A stretch of DNA of 64,000 nucleotides from Sphingobium cupriresistens. Lineage in GTDB: Bacteria; Pseudomonadota; Alphaproteobacteria; Sphingomonadales; Sphingomonadaceae. Shown piece after piece: positions 35,370 through 45,336 of the stretch. The notes under the pieces were generated by a model that saw nothing but the letters and a program-made list of their open reading frames with translations, was not told the DNA's origin and made no database searches. The position numbers were made by a program, and so were the translations under genes. The DNA lies in the NCBI RefSeq assembly GCF_004152865.1, contig NZ_SEOO01000003.1, forward strand, positions 1 to 64,000. Direction: 5' to 3'. Position 1 is the stretch's first letter. Each line of letters opens with the position of its first letter.

Positions 35370-35440
35370 GCCGCGCCTATAGGCCCGGCCGGGGAAAGCG
35401 GCAAGCGGGGGTAAGCCGGTGGGCGCGGCCGCCTTTCAGC

Positions 35441-36436
35441 TCATGCCGCGCGGATCGCTTCGATGGGGGCCAGCACCGCGCGGTTGCGACCGCTGCGCTT
35501 GGCATCATAGAGCGCCGTATCCGCAGCGGTGAGCCAGTCCTGACTGGTCATGCGGCCGGGACCGATCGCGGCCACGCCAAAGCTGGCGGTGACGCGCAGC
35601 GGCGGATCATGGGGGATGTCCAACGCCTCGATCGCCGCACAGAAACGGTGTGCGGCGGCCAGCGCTTCCGTCTCGCTGGTTTCGGGCAGCAACAACCCGA
35701 ATTCCTCACCGCCGATCCGCCCCAGCGAATCGCTGGGGCGTGACAGGCCGGCGCAACAATGCGCGACCGCCTCGATCACCCGGTCGCCGACGGGATGGCC
35801 ATGGCAGTCGTTGATCGCCTTGAAATGGTCGATGTCGAGCAGGATAAGGGCGGCGGGCCGCTGGTGCCGGACGAACAACGCGATCCGCTTGTCGATTTCG
35901 GCGACGAAGGCGCGGCGGGTCATGGCGCCGCTCAGATGATCGCGCTCGGCCAGCATCCGCAATTCCATCTGTTCGACCACGATGGCGGCCAGGCCCTTCA
36001 TAATCTCCATCTGTTCGGCCGGGAAATCCCTGGCGCGGGTGTCGATGGCGCACAGCGATCCGATATTATAGCCATCGGGCGTGCGCAGCGGCACGCCGGC
36101 GTAGCTTCGAATGCCCGGATCGCCGGTCACCAGCGGATTGTAGCGAAAGCGCACATCGTCCTTCGTGTCGGGTATGACGAGGGGATCGTCCTGACGGATG
36201 GCATGATCGCAAAAGGCTGCGCTGCGCGGCGTTTCCGACACATCCAGCCCGGCGATCGACTTGAACCATTGCCGCTCCTGATCGATCAGCGACACGGCGG
36301 ATATCGGCACGCTGAACAGCGCGCGCACCAGATTGGTGACCTTGTCGAAAGCGCCTTCCATTGGCGTGTCGAGTATTTCATAGCGCCGCAGCGCGGCGAT
36401 GCGGCCCGGTTCGTCGTTGGTAATGGCGTGCAGCAT
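35441..36436 (-). CDS. GAF-GGDEF diguanylate cyclase
   Basis: The 331-residue protein has an N-terminal GAF domain (about 25-155, with IDQERQWFKSIAGLD and SYAGVPLRTPDGYNIGSLC) and a GGDEF domain (about 165-325) with intact active site GGEEF (242-246). An inhibitory I-site RPSD lies five residues before it (233-236). It should make cyclic di-GMP and be feedback inhibited. There is no transmembrane helix, so it is cytosolic. The signal bound by GAF is unknown. The 210 bases upstream to hppA's end hold a hairpin but no gene. Confidence 0.93.
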   Translation of the reverse strand: MLHAITNDEPGRIAALRRYEILDTPMEGAFDKVTNLVRALFSVPISAVSLIDQERQWFKSIAGLDVSETPRSAAFCDHAIRQDDPLVIPDTKDDVRFRYNPLVTGDPGIRSYAGVPLRTPDGYNIGSLCAIDTRARDFPAEQMEIMKGLAAIVVEQMELRMLAERDHLSGAMTRRAFVAEIDKRIALFVRHQRPAALILLDIDHFKAINDCHGHPVGDRVIEAVAHCCAGLSRPSDSLGRIGGEEFGLLLPETSETEALAAAHRFCAAIEALDIPHDPPLRVTASFGVAAIGPGRMTSQDWLTAADTALYDAKRSGRNRAVLAPIEAIRAA

Positions 36437-36613
36437 ATCATGGCATCCGGTGGCTGGCTTGGGTCACGCCTTGGAAGGCATGACGGGAAATCCGGTGCGG
36501 CGCGGCTCGCCCCCGTCAGGCCGACCGCGCGCGCAGATTGCGCCTCTGCCCTGAACAAAGGGTTAAAATGAACTAAGCATGGCCGACGCCGCGACCAGTC
36601 GGGGCGCAGGCAA

Positions 36614-36640
36614 GGGGAGGAGAGGCGCGCGGCCTCTCCC
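36614..36640 (-). terminator. Hairpin downstream of hppA
   Basis: GGAGAGGC (36619-36626) pairs with GCCTCTCC (36632-36639) around a GCGCG loop, seven bases after the hppA stop on the minus strand. A run of T is weak (CCCCTTG). It shares the GAGGAGAGGCG core with the inverted repeat in front of hppA at 38984-39019. Confidence 0.5.
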
Positions 36641-36646
36641 CACCTG

Positions 36647-38770
36647 TCAGGCCCCATGCGCCAGCGCCGCCAGCAACAACAGCGCGACGATATTGGTGAT
36701 CTTGATCATCGGGTTCACCGCCGGGCCGGCCGTATCCTTGTACGGATCGCCCACCGTGTCGCCGGTCACCGCGGCCTTATGGGCTTCGCTGCCCTTGCCG
36801 CCATGATGGCCATCCTCGATATATTTCTTGGCATTGTCCCATGCGCCGCCGCCGCTGGTCATCGACAAAGCGACGAACAGGCCGGACACGATGACGCCCA
36901 GCAGCAACGCGCCCAGCGCCGCAAAGCCGTTGTCGCTGCCCGCCACCGCGGTGATCGCGAAATAGACGATAATCGGCGCCAGCACCGGCAACAGGCTGGG
37001 GATGATCATCTCCTTGATCGCGGCCTTGGTCACCAGATCGACCGTGCGCGCATAGTCCGGCTTGCTGGCGCCGTCCATGATGCCCTTATTCTCGGCGAAC
37101 TGGGCGCGCACGTCCTTCACCACATCGCCCGCCGCGCGGCCCACGGCGGTCATGCCCATCGCGCCGAACAGATAGGGCAGCAGCGCGCCGAGCAGCAGGC
37201 CGACGATGACATAGGGGTTTTTCAACGAGAAATCGACCGGCTCGGTCAGGCCCAGCGCCGCGCCATAATAGTCGAGATCCTGAGTGAAGGTGCCGAACAG
37301 CACTAACGCCGCCAGACCCGCGCTGCCGATGGCATAGCCCTTCGTCACCGCCTTTGTCGTGTTGCCCACGGCGTCCAGCGCGTCGGTTTTCACCCGCACG
37401 CTATCGTCCAGATGCGCCATTTCGGCGATGCCGCCCGCATTGTCGGTGACCGGACCATAAGCGTCCAGCGCCACCACCATGCCCGCCAGCGCCAGCATCG
37501 CGGTCGCCGCGAAAGCGATGCCCATCAGACCCGCCAGCTGATAGGCGACGATGATGCCGACGACGATGACCAGCGTCGGCAAGGCGGTGGATTCCAGGCT
37601 GATCGCCAGCCCCTGGATGACGTTGGTGCCATGGCCGGTTTCGGACGCCTTGGCGATCGAGCGGACCGGGCGATAGTTGGTGCCGGTATAATATTCGGTG
37701 ATGACCACCAGCAGGCCGGTGACGGCCAGACCGACCAGCATCGACCAGAACAGATCCATCCCGGTATAGCCGCCATAGCCGTCCAGGTCCGCGCCGAAGA
37801 CGGCGTTGAGGTCGCCCAGCGTATATTGGGTGACGACATAGATGGCCGGAATGGACAGGAGCGCGGTGGTCCAGAACCCCTTGTAGAGCGCGCCCATGAT
37901 CGACTGACTGGCGCCCAGACGGACCATATAGGTGCCGATGATCGACGTGACGATGCACACGCCGCCGACGATCAGGGGCAGCGCCATCAGCTTCATCAGG
38001 AAGGCGTTGTCGACCCCGGTGACCAGCAAGGCGGTCAGCACCATGGTCGCGCCGACGGTGACGACATAGGTTTCGAACAAATCGGCGGCCATGCCGGCGC
38101 AGTCGCCCACATTGTCGCCGACATTGTCGGCGATGACGGCGGGATTGCGTGGGTCATCCTCCGGGATGCCGGCCTCGACCTTGCCGACCAGGTCGGCGCC
38201 GACGTCGGCCGCCTTGGTGAAGATGCCGCCGCCCAACCGTGCGAAGATGGAAATGAGCGACGCGCCAAAGGCCAGCGCGACCAGCGAGTCGATCACCAGC
38301 CGGTCGTCGGGCGCATGGCCCGCCGGGCCAGTCAGATACCAGAAGAAGACGCTGATCGCGAGCAGGGCGAGGCCGGCCACCAGCATCCCGGTGATGGCGC
38401 CGGCGCGGAAAGCGACGGTGAGGCCGCTCTGCAGCGTGCCGCGACAGGCTTCGGCCGTGCGGACATTGGCCCGCACCGATATGTTCATGCCGATGAACCC
38501 CGCCGCCCCCGACAGGATCGCCCCGATCAGAAATCCGACCGCGGACGTGACGCCCAGAAAATAGAGGACCAGCACGGCCACGACCAGGCCGACGATGGCG
38601 ATGGTGGTATATTGGCGGCCCAGATAGGCCTTGGCCCCCTCCTGAATCGCGCCGGCGATCGCCTGCATGGCGTCATTGCCCGGTGGCTGGCTCAACACCT
38701 GGCGACTGGTGATCAGGCCATAGATGATGGCCAGCAGGCCGCACCCTATGGCGATATAGACGATTTGCAT
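36647..38770 (-). CDS. hppA: Membrane H(+)-translocating pyrophosphatase (K(+)-independent type)
   Basis: The 707-residue protein has about 16 transmembrane segments. The substrate-binding acidic motifs are [20 protein letters not shown] and [19 protein letters not shown], with further Asp-rich motifs later. Near residue 470 [17 protein letters not shown] has Lys where K+-dependent enzymes have Ala, so it should be K+-independent. It pumps H+ while hydrolysing pyrophosphate. The ATG at 38770 is followed by the typical [11 protein letters not shown] and preceded by GGGGGAGG. Promoter sequences likely lie in the 346-base gap to the divergent LacI gene. Confidence 0.96.
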   Translation of the reverse strand: MQIVYIAIGCGLLAIIYGLITSRQVLSQPPGNDAMQAIAGAIQEGAKAYLGRQYTTIAIVGLVVAVLVLYFLGVTSAVGFLIGAILSGAAGFIGMNISVRANVRTAEACRGTLQSGLTVAFRAGAITGMLVAGLALLAISVFFWYLTGPAGHAPDDRLVIDSLVALAFGASLISIFARLGGGIFTKAADVGADLVGKVEAGIPEDDPRNPAVIADNVGDNVGDCAGMAADLFETYVVTVGATMVLTALLVTGVDNAFLMKLMALPLIVGGVCIVTSIIGTYMVRLGASQSIMGALYKGFWTTALLSIPAIYVVTQYTLGDLNAVFGADLDGYGGYTGMDLFWSMLVGLAVTGLLVVITEYYTGTNYRPVRSIAKASETGHGTNVIQGLAISLESTALPTLVIVVGIIVAYQLAGLMGIAFAATAMLALAGMVVALDAYGPVTDNAGGIAEMAHLDDSVRVKTDALDAVGNTTKAVTKGYAIGSAGLAALVLFGTFTQDLDYYGAALGLTEPVDFSLKNPYVIVGLLLGALLPYLFGAMGMTAVGRAAGDVVKDVRAQFAENKGIMDGASKPDYARTVDLVTKAAIKEMIIPSLLPVLAPIIVYFAITAVAGSDNGFAALGALLLGVIVSGLFVALSMTSGGGAWDNAKKYIEDGHHGGKGSEAHKAAVTGDTVGDPYKDTAGPAVNPMIKITNIVALLLLAALAHGA

Positions 38771-39116
38771 GGATGTTCCTCTCCCCCTGTTATGACTGTC
38801 ATCGACCGCTCCGCAGGGAATGACGGGCAGGCGAAAGGCGCAGAGGCGGGCGGCCGGACGAGGACGGTCCGGCATCGGGCACCGCGTCAATCAGCAACAT
38901 GGCAGCGCGCATAAGCGGTCCAACCGGGCTGAGAATAGGGTGGAAGGAAGCTACAGCCCCGACGGCGCGCGTCAAGATGGGTTGGGATGAGGAGAGGCGG
39001 CATCGCCTCTCCTCATCCCGCTCGTGCGGTGTGCCGCGGACGCCGGCTTCGTCGGGCCGTGTATGCCGCGCGGCAAGGCGTTGTGGACCCGCCATATTTG
39101 TCCTAGTCTGCGGCGC
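38771..39116. other. Intergenic region between hppA and lacI-family gene with strong inverted repeat
   Basis: This 346-base stretch separates the divergent hppA and LacI-family genes. It holds a perfect 16-base inverted repeat, GGGATGAGGAGAGGCG (38984-38999) and its complement (39004-39019), around a GCAT loop. Related shorter hairpin sequence lies after hppA. I see no open frame that looks coding. The stem may be a dispersed repeat, a terminator or an operator. It does not look like a classical LacI-family operator, which is shorter. Confidence 0.6.
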
Positions 39117-40130
39117 ATGGACGATCAGGAAACCGGCCCGCTCAAGAGCATCGCCGACCTGGCGCGCCTGGCCGGCGTGTCGGTGTCCACCGTGTCGCGG
39201 GCGCTGACGGGCAAGGGGGCGCTGAGCAAGGGGACGCGCGGCCGGATTCAGGCGCTGGCCGACCGGCACGGCTTCCGGCTCAATGTCGCCGCCCAGAATC
39301 TGCGCCTCGGTCGGACCGGGGCGATCGCGGTGCTGATGCCGCTGGGACTGGCGAGGGGTCTGCAATTGTCCGATCCCTTCCTCGTGACGATGCTCGGTTT
39401 TCTCGCCGATGCGCTGACGGATCGTGGCTATGACCTGCTGCTCTCAAGGGTATCGCCGGACCGGGACGACTGGCTGGATGCCTTCATCCGGGCCGGGCGC
39501 GCCGATGGCGTCATCATCATCGGCCAGGCGGATCAGGGCGCGGTATTGGGCCGCGTCGCCGCTCATTACCGGCCGATGGTCGTCTGGGGCGAACAGGGGG
39601 CGGGCGGCGGTCCCGCCATGGTGGGCGCTGACAATGAAGCGGGCGGGCGGCTGGCGGCGCAGCATCTGGTGGAGCGGGGGCGACGCAGCCTGGCCTTTTT
39701 CGGTGACATGGACGTGCCCGAATTCGCCGCCCGCCATGCCGGCTTCCTCGCTGGCCTGCCCGCATCCTTGCGTGGCGGCGTCGCGCTGATATGCAGTCCG
39801 CTCACGCCGGAAGCGAGTCATGCCAAGGCGCGCGACTGGTTCGCGGCCGGAAACCGCCCCGACGGCATTTTCGCCGCGTCCGACGTGGTGGCGATGAGCC
39901 TGGTCGCCGCCGCGGCGGACCATGACCTGCGCGTGCCGCAAGACCTGTCGATCATCGGCTTCGACGACATCCCGCTCGCCCGCCTGGCCCGTCCGCCGCT
40001 CACCACCGTCCGGCAGGATATAGAGGCTGGCGCACACCATCTGGTCGATCTGCTATTCCGGCGCATCGGCGGGGAAGACGCCGGATCGGTGCAGATCGCC
40101 CCCGAACTGATCGTCCGCGAAACGAGCTAA
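39117..40130 (+). CDS. LacI-family transcriptional regulator
   Basis: The 337-residue protein has an N-terminal LacI helix-turn-helix (SIADLARLAGVSVSTVSRAL, about 11-30) and hinge. The periplasmic-binding-protein-like effector domain follows (about 65-330, GAIAVLMPLGL, ADGVIIIGQAD, DLSIIGFDDIPLARL, RPPLTTVRQD). It binds operator DNA and responds to an unknown sugar or metabolite. No sugar catabolic gene is adjacent, so the target is open. It is divergent from hppA, and its stop overlaps the phosphatase stop by four bases. Confidence 0.93.
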   Translation: MDDQETGPLKSIADLARLAGVSVSTVSRALTGKGALSKGTRGRIQALADRHGFRLNVAAQNLRLGRTGAIAVLMPLGLARGLQLSDPFLVTMLGFLADALTDRGYDLLLSRVSPDRDDWLDAFIRAGRADGVIIIGQADQGAVLGRVAAHYRPMVVWGEQGAGGGPAMVGADNEAGGRLAAQHLVERGRRSLAFFGDMDVPEFAARHAGFLAGLPASLRGGVALICSPLTPEASHAKARDWFAAGNRPDGIFAASDVVAMSLVAAAADHDLRVPQDLSIIGFDDIPLARLARPPLTTVRQDIEAGAHHLVDLLFRRIGGEDAGSVQIAPELIVRETS

Positions 40131-40585
40131 AGGCCGGCGACGATCGCTCTGGCGGCGCGGGTCACATCGTCCCAAGTCAGGTCGAACCCGGCATCGTCGC
40201 CATAATAGGGATCGACCACGCCCGTTCCTTCGCGCCCCGGCACCATATCCATTAGCAGGCGCAGGTCCGCTGTCCCGTCCGGCGGGCGGATGTGACACAG
40301 ATTTTTGAGATTGTCGGCGTCGAGCGCGAAAATATGGGTGAAGCGCTGGAAATCCGCCGGTTCGACCTGCCGCCCCCGATAGCCGCCAATGTCGATGCCA
40401 TGGCGCAACGCCACCGCCTGCGCCCGGCGGTCGGGCGGGTGGCCTACATGCCAGTCGCCGGTCCCGGCCGAATCGACGGTCATATCGACGCCTGTCTTCG
40501 CTGCCTCTGCTCTGAGCGCGGCTTCGGCCAAGGGCGAGCGGCAGATATTGCCAAGACAGACGAAAAGGACGGAGGCGGCCGTCAT
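40127..40585 (-). CDS. Low-molecular-weight protein-tyrosine phosphatase
   Basis: The 152-residue protein has the active-site loop CLGNICRS (C10, R16; CX5R) and a DPYYGDD segment holding the general-acid Asp. These are the marks of low-molecular-weight phosphotyrosine phosphatases, which in bacteria act on exopolysaccharide kinases or other Tyr-phosphorylated proteins. It overlaps the ATPase gene upstream by four bases (ATGA), so they are co-translated. It is convergent with the LacI gene. The substrate is unknown. Confidence 0.93.
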   Translation of the reverse strand: MTAASVLFVCLGNICRSPLAEAALRAEAAKTGVDMTVDSAGTGDWHVGHPPDRRAQAVALRHGIDIGGYRGRQVEPADFQRFTHIFALDADNLKNLCHIRPPDGTADLRLLMDMVPGREGTGVVDPYYGDDAGFDLTWDDVTRAARAIVAGL

Positions 40586-42033
40586 CCATCCGCCGCCGCG
40601 GTGGAGAGGCCAAGACCCGGCACGCCGATCGAGCGCTTGCCCGAAAAATCGGTGCGGGCGACGATGACGCCAAGTTTTTCCATATAGTCGATCAGCCGCC
40701 GCACCCGCCCCGGCGAACTGGTGCCATAGGCGCGGGCCAGAAGCGCGTCATCGGGGCAGGGAAGGCCCGCCATCGCGGCGCGCGCGATCAGCAGGAAGGG
40801 GGCGAGCATATCCTCCGGCAGAGGCTCCGCCGCCTGCATCGCATCGGCCCAGCGCGGATCATGCGCATCGGCCATCCCGGCCTGCGCCATGGCGAAGCGC
40901 TTGCGAAAGGCGGGCAGGTCGAGCGGGGGCGTGCGCAGCCCCTTCATCCGGCAGCGCACGCCGAAATCCTGATACAGCGTCGAAACGCTGGGGGCCGAGT
41001 CGCCCAGATCGGCGACGATCTCGTCCAGCACGGCGATCACCACCGGTTCGTTCTGGCCGAAATCCAGTTCCGGCGCGGCGGGCCGGGCCGATGGGGTATC
41101 GGCGAGCGCGCGAATGATCTCCTCGGCCGGGCGGGGCGGGGGATCGGCGCGCGTCGGCGGAGGGGGCGGCATATCCTCCTCGCCGCGGGCGAACAATAAT
41201 TCCTGTAAATCCTCGCCGCTGGTGGTGGGCGGGGCGATCAGCTTGTGCGCGCCGCCCCGCGTGCCGGTCTGCACCGCGCCGATCTTCACATTGACCGGCC
41301 GACGCGCGATCGCTGGGCCAAGGCCCAGAAAGCGCCCGCGCTCCAGATCGCGAATCTGCTCCGCCTGCCGCCGCTCCATGCCCAGCAGGTCGGCGGCGCG
41401 GGCCATGTCGATATCCAGGAAGGTGCGGCCCATCAGGAAGTTGGAGGCTTCGGCCGCGACATTCTTGGCGAGTTTCGCCAGCCGCTGGGTCGCGATCACG
41501 CCCGCAAGCCCCCGTTTGCGCCCCCGGCACATCAGGTTGGTCATGGCGGCCAGGCTCAGCCGCCGCGCTTCGTCCGACACGTCGCCGGCCGATACCGGGG
41601 CGAACATTTGCGCCTCGTCCACCACCACCAGCGCGGGATACCAATGGTCGCGCGGCGCATCGAACAGGGTCGACAGGAAGGTCGCGGCGCATTTCATCTG
41701 CGCCTCCAGCTCCAGCGATTCCAGGCTCAGCACCACCGAGGCGCGATGTTCGCGGATGCGCATCGCCATCTTGACGATCTCGCGCTCATTATAGTCGCCC
41801 GCATCGATCACGATATGGCCATAGGCGTCGGCCAGCGTGACGAAATCGCCCTCCGGATCGATCACCACCTGCTGCACCATCGGCGCGGATTCTTCAAGCA
41901 GGCGACGCAGCAGATGCGACTTGCCCGACCCCGAATTGCCCTGAACGAGCAGCCGGGTGGCGAGCAATTCCTCGACATCGACCAGCACGTCCTTGCCGTG
42001 GCTGTCGGTCCCTATGCTGATGCTGGCGGTCAC
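40582..42033 (-). CDS. HerA/DUF87-type P-loop ATPase
   Basis: The product is about 483 residues. Walker A is QGNSGSGKSHLL (about 31-42) and Walker B ALVVVDEAQMF, with GVIATQRLAKLAKN as the HerA-like sensor segment and a C-terminal winged-helix-like region (YMEKLGVIVARTD). HerA-type ATPases are hexameric DNA translocases, often paired with NurA nuclease, which is not seen here. The start is best taken as the GTG at 42033. A TTG 36 bases upstream is also possible. A Pro-rich linker (about 300-330) separates the domains. Confidence 0.85.
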   Translation of the reverse strand: MTASISIGTDSHGKDVLVDVEELLATRLLVQGNSGSGKSHLLRRLLEESAPMVQQVVIDPEGDFVTLADAYGHIVIDAGDYNEREIVKMAMRIREHRASVVLSLESLELEAQMKCAATFLSTLFDAPRDHWYPALVVVDEAQMFAPVSAGDVSDEARRLSLAAMTNLMCRGRKRGLAGVIATQRLAKLAKNVAAEASNFLMGRTFLDIDMARAADLLGMERRQAEQIRDLERGRFLGLGPAIARRPVNVKIGAVQTGTRGGAHKLIAPPTTSGEDLQELLFARGEEDMPPPPPTRADPPPRPAEEIIRALADTPSARPAAPELDFGQNEPVVIAVLDEIVADLGDSAPSVSTLYQDFGVRCRMKGLRTPPLDLPAFRKRFAMAQAGMADAHDPRWADAMQAAEPLPEDMLAPFLLIARAAMAGLPCPDDALLARAYGTSSPGRVRRLIDYMEKLGVIVARTDFSGKRSIGVPGLGLSTAAADG

Positions 42034-42160
42034 GATCGCGTCTTTGGCGCAGGGGGTGGGGGAGCGCAAGGGGGGGGCGGTGATGTCGGCTATGGTGACC
42101 TACGTTCCCATCAGCAACCTCCGCTTGACCCTTCCCCTGTTGCAATGCAGCATCCTTGCC

Positions 42161-44863
42161 ATGGCGACTCTTTCCCCCTCCCCGTCCGCTCCGGCGATCA
42201 CGCAAAATCCCGACATTCGCTATCTGGGGCGGCTGCTGGGCGATGTCATCCGCGCTTATGGGGGGGAGAAGCTTTATAAGCAGACCGAATATATCCGATC
42301 GGCCTCGGTCGACCGGGCGCGGGGATTGCAGGGGGCGGACCTGACCGATAGCGGGCTGGACGCGCTCGATCTGGACGATACGCTCAATTTCACCCGCGGT
42401 TTCATGCTGTTTTCGATGCTCGCCAACCTGGCCGAGGATCGGCAGGGGGTGGCGGCGGAGCCGGGCGCGGATGTGGCGTCGGCGGTCGCGCGGCTGGAAT
42501 CGCATGGCATCGACAAGGATGCGGTGCTGGGCCTGCTGGCGCACAGCCTGATGGTGCCGGTCCTGACCGCCCACCCGACCGAGGTGCGGCGCAAGAGCAT
42601 GATCGACCACAAGAATCGCATCGCCGACCTGATGCACCTCAAGGATGCCGGGCGGATCGAGACGGCAGAGGGCGAAAATCTGGACGAGGCGATTTTCCGC
42701 CAGATCGCCTTGTTGTGGCAGACGCGGCCGTTGCGGCGCGAGAAATTGTTCGTCGCCGACGAGATCGATAATGTGCTCGCCTATTTCCGCGACACGTTTT
42801 TGCCGGTGCTGCCCGCGCTCTATGCGCGGTGGGAGCGGGTGCTGGGCGCGCGGCCGCAAAGCTTCCTGCGGGTGGGGTCGTGGATCGGCGGCGATCGCGA
42901 CGGCAATCCCTTCGTCCAGGCGCCGCAACTGGAGTTCGCACTGAAACGCGGCTGCCAGGCGGCGATCGCCTATTATCTCGACGCGCTCCATGCGCTGGGG
43001 GCGGAACTCTCGCTCTCGACCGAACTCGCCCATGTGCCGCAGGCGGTGCTGGACCTGGCGGACGCCAGCGGCGACGCATCGCCCAGTCGCAAGGACGAAC
43101 CCTATCGCCGCGCCTTGTCCGGCATCTATGCGCGGCTGGCCGCCACCTGCACCGCGCTGACCGGCGGGCAGCCGGCGCGGCCGTCGAGCCTGAAGGGGGA
43201 CGCCTATGCGACACCCCAGGAGTTCCGCCGCGATCTGGTGACGGTGGCGCAGGGGCTGGCGAGCGAGGGCGACGGCGCGCTGGCGACCGGGGGGGCGCTG
43301 GGGCGGCTGATCCGCGCGGTGGAGACGTTCGGCTTTCACCTCGCCACGCTCGACATGCGCCAGAACAGCGCCGTGCATGAGCGGGTGGTGGCGGAACTGC
43401 TCAAGGCGGCGGGGGTTGAGGCGGACTATCTCGCGCTCGACGAATATGCGCGGATCGCGCTGCTGCGCCGCGAACTGGCCAGCAATCGTCCGCTGGGGTC
43501 TCGTTTTTCCGCTTATGGCGAGGAAACCACGTCCGAACTGGCGATCGTCCATGCCGCCGCGACCGCGCACCGGCTGTACGGACCGGCCTGCATCACCCAT
43601 TATATCATCTCCAAGGCCGAAAGCGTGTCCGACATGCTGGAGGTCAGCATCCTGCTGAAGGAAGCGGGGCTGTGGCAGGCGGGCGTGGATGGCGCGCCGC
43701 CGCAGGCCGCGATCATGGCGATCCCGCTGTTCGAGACGATCGCCGATCTGGAGGCTGCGCCCGCCATCATGACCGCCTATTTCGGCCTGCCCGAAATCGC
43801 CGGCGTCGTGAAGGCGCGGGGCCATCAGGAAGTGATGATCGGCTATTCCGACAGCAACAAGGATGGCGGCTACATCACATCGACCTGGAGCCTGTACAAG
43901 GCGAGCCAGGCGCTGGAGCCGGTGTTCGCCGACGCCGGGGCGGCGATGCAGCTGTTCCACGGCCGCGGCGGCGCGGTGGGGCGCGGCGGCGGGTCGGCCT
44001 TCGCCGCGATCCAGGCGCAGCCGCGCGGCAGCGTGCAGGGGCGCATCCGCATCACCGAACAGGGGGAGATGATCGCCGCCAAATTCGGCTCGCGCGACGT
44101 CGCCATGACCAATTTGGAGGCGATGACCAGCGCCACCCTGCTCGCCAGCCTGGAGCCGGAGGGGATTTCCGATCGCGACGCCGCCCGGTTCAGCGCGGCG
44201 ATGGACGCACTGTCGAAAAACGCCTTCGCCGCCTATCGCGACCTGGTGTACGGCACGGAGGGGTTCAAGGAGTTTTTCCGCCAGCTCACTCCGATCCAGG
44301 AGATTTCGGGCCTCAAGATCGGGTCGCGCCCCGCCAGCCGGACGAAGAGCAACGCGATCGAGGATCTGCGCGCCATCCCCTGGGTGTTCAGCTGGGCGCA
44401 GGCGCGGGTGATGCTGCCGGGCTGGTATGGCGTGGGGCAGGCGCTGGCACAGTTTGAGGACAAGGCTTTGCTGGCCGACATGGGGCAGCATTGGTCGTTC
44501 CTGAAATCCGCGCTCGCCAATCTGGAGATGGTGCTGGCCAAGTCGGACCTCGGCATCGCCGCGCGCTACCTGCCGCTGGTGGAGGACCAGGCGGCGGGCG
44601 AGGCGATGTTCGGCCGTATCCGCGAGGGGTGGCAACAGGCGCATGACGGACTGCTGGCCGCGACCGGCCAGTCGCGGCTGCTGGAGAAGAATCCGGCGCT
44701 GGACGCCTCCATCCGGTTGCGCCTGCCCTATATCGAGCCGCTGAACCTGCTCCAGGTGGAATTGCTCAAACGCCATCGCGCGGGCGAGGATGATCCGCGG
44801 ATCAAGGAGGGGATCGAATTGTCGATCAACGCGATCGCGACGGCGCTGCGCAATAGCGGGTAG
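42161..44863 (+). CDS. ppc: Phosphoenolpyruvate carboxylase
   Basis: The 900-residue protein has all PEPC marks: VLTAHPTEVRRKS, GGDRDGNPFV, the GYSDSNKDGGY loop, FHGRGGAVGRGGG and RPASRTKSNAIEDLRAIPWV. It fixes bicarbonate on phosphoenolpyruvate to make oxaloacetate, refilling the TCA cycle. The ATG at 42161 is chosen because earlier in-frame codons run antisense to the HerA-like gene and lack homology. It is divergent from that gene. Large antisense frames over this gene are artefacts of the GC-rich codon pattern. Confidence 0.96.
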   Translation: MATLSPSPSAPAITQNPDIRYLGRLLGDVIRAYGGEKLYKQTEYIRSASVDRARGLQGADLTDSGLDALDLDDTLNFTRGFMLFSMLANLAEDRQGVAAEPGADVASAVARLESHGIDKDAVLGLLAHSLMVPVLTAHPTEVRRKSMIDHKNRIADLMHLKDAGRIETAEGENLDEAIFRQIALLWQTRPLRREKLFVADEIDNVLAYFRDTFLPVLPALYARWERVLGARPQSFLRVGSWIGGDRDGNPFVQAPQLEFALKRGCQAAIAYYLDALHALGAELSLSTELAHVPQAVLDLADASGDASPSRKDEPYRRALSGIYARLAATCTALTGGQPARPSSLKGDAYATPQEFRRDLVTVAQGLASEGDGALATGGALGRLIRAVETFGFHLATLDMRQNSAVHERVVAELLKAAGVEADYLALDEYARIALLRRELASNRPLGSRFSAYGEETTSELAIVHAAATAHRLYGPACITHYIISKAESVSDMLEVSILLKEAGLWQAGVDGAPPQAAIMAIPLFETIADLEAAPAIMTAYFGLPEIAGVVKARGHQEVMIGYSDSNKDGGYITSTWSLYKASQALEPVFADAGAAMQLFHGRGGAVGRGGGSAFAAIQAQPRGSVQGRIRITEQGEMIAAKFGSRDVAMTNLEAMTSATLLASLEPEGISDRDAARFSAAMDALSKNAFAAYRDLVYGTEGFKEFFRQLTPIQEISGLKIGSRPASRTKSNAIEDLRAIPWVFSWAQARVMLPGWYGVGQALAQFEDKALLADMGQHWSFLKSALANLEMVLAKSDLGIAARYLPLVEDQAAGEAMFGRIREGWQQAHDGLLAATGQSRLLEKNPALDASIRLRLPYIEPLNLLQVELLKRHRAGEDDPRIKEGIELSINAIATALRNSG

Positions 44864-44894
44864 GCAAAGAAAGCTAACGCCAACGCCGTTCGCC

Positions 44895-45293
44895 CTACAC
44901 CAGCCCCAGCTTGCTCAATTCCCCCAGCAAAGCGGCGGGCATGGGGTTCAGGTCGTCAGCCTCGCTCCCGTCCAAGTCGGGCGGGGCATCCGCATCCTCC
45001 AGATAGCGCCAGCCCTGATGCGCGCGCTTGGGCTTGGCGCGGACCGGGATCAGGCGCGGTTCCAGCCGGATCCAGTGGCGGCCCTGGCCTGTTTCCTCAA
45101 AGCCCAGGATCGGGCTGCGGCCGACCAGCATATGGCCGTGAATCCAGTAGAGCGACCCGCCCGCCATCTCCTCCACCCGCTTGGGCAGGTAACGGGTCGT
45201 GAGCCGTGCTTCGCCCGCATGGCTTTCCAGCCAGGCGCGCAAGGATGCGGGGCTTTCGCTGCGGAAGGCGATCTTGGTCATGTGGAGCGGCAT
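44895..45293 (-). CDS. DUF1489 family protein
   Basis: The 132-residue protein belongs to DUF1489: MPLHMTKIAF (matching the usual MxLHLxK start), RYLPKRVEEMAGGSLYWI, GHMLVGRSPILGF and a basic RLIPVRAKPKRAHQGWRYL. The conserved family has no known function. It lies 43 bases downstream of mgtE on the same strand and is probably co-transcribed. It has no signal peptide or transmembrane segment, so it should be cytosolic. Confidence 0.88.
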   Translation of the reverse strand: MPLHMTKIAFRSESPASLRAWLESHAGEARLTTRYLPKRVEEMAGGSLYWIHGHMLVGRSPILGFEETGQGRHWIRLEPRLIPVRAKPKRAHQGWRYLEDADAPPDLDGSEADDLNPMPAALLGELSKLGLV

Positions 45294-45336
45294 GGGTCAG
45301 CACATGGGCGGCCGAAGCCGCCAGATCAATGCATCA

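Noticed and set aside
41894..44776. 960-codon minus-strand open frame over ppc
   Set aside because: It is antisense to a fully conserved phosphoenolpyruvate carboxylase, lacks any domain, and arises from high third-position GC.
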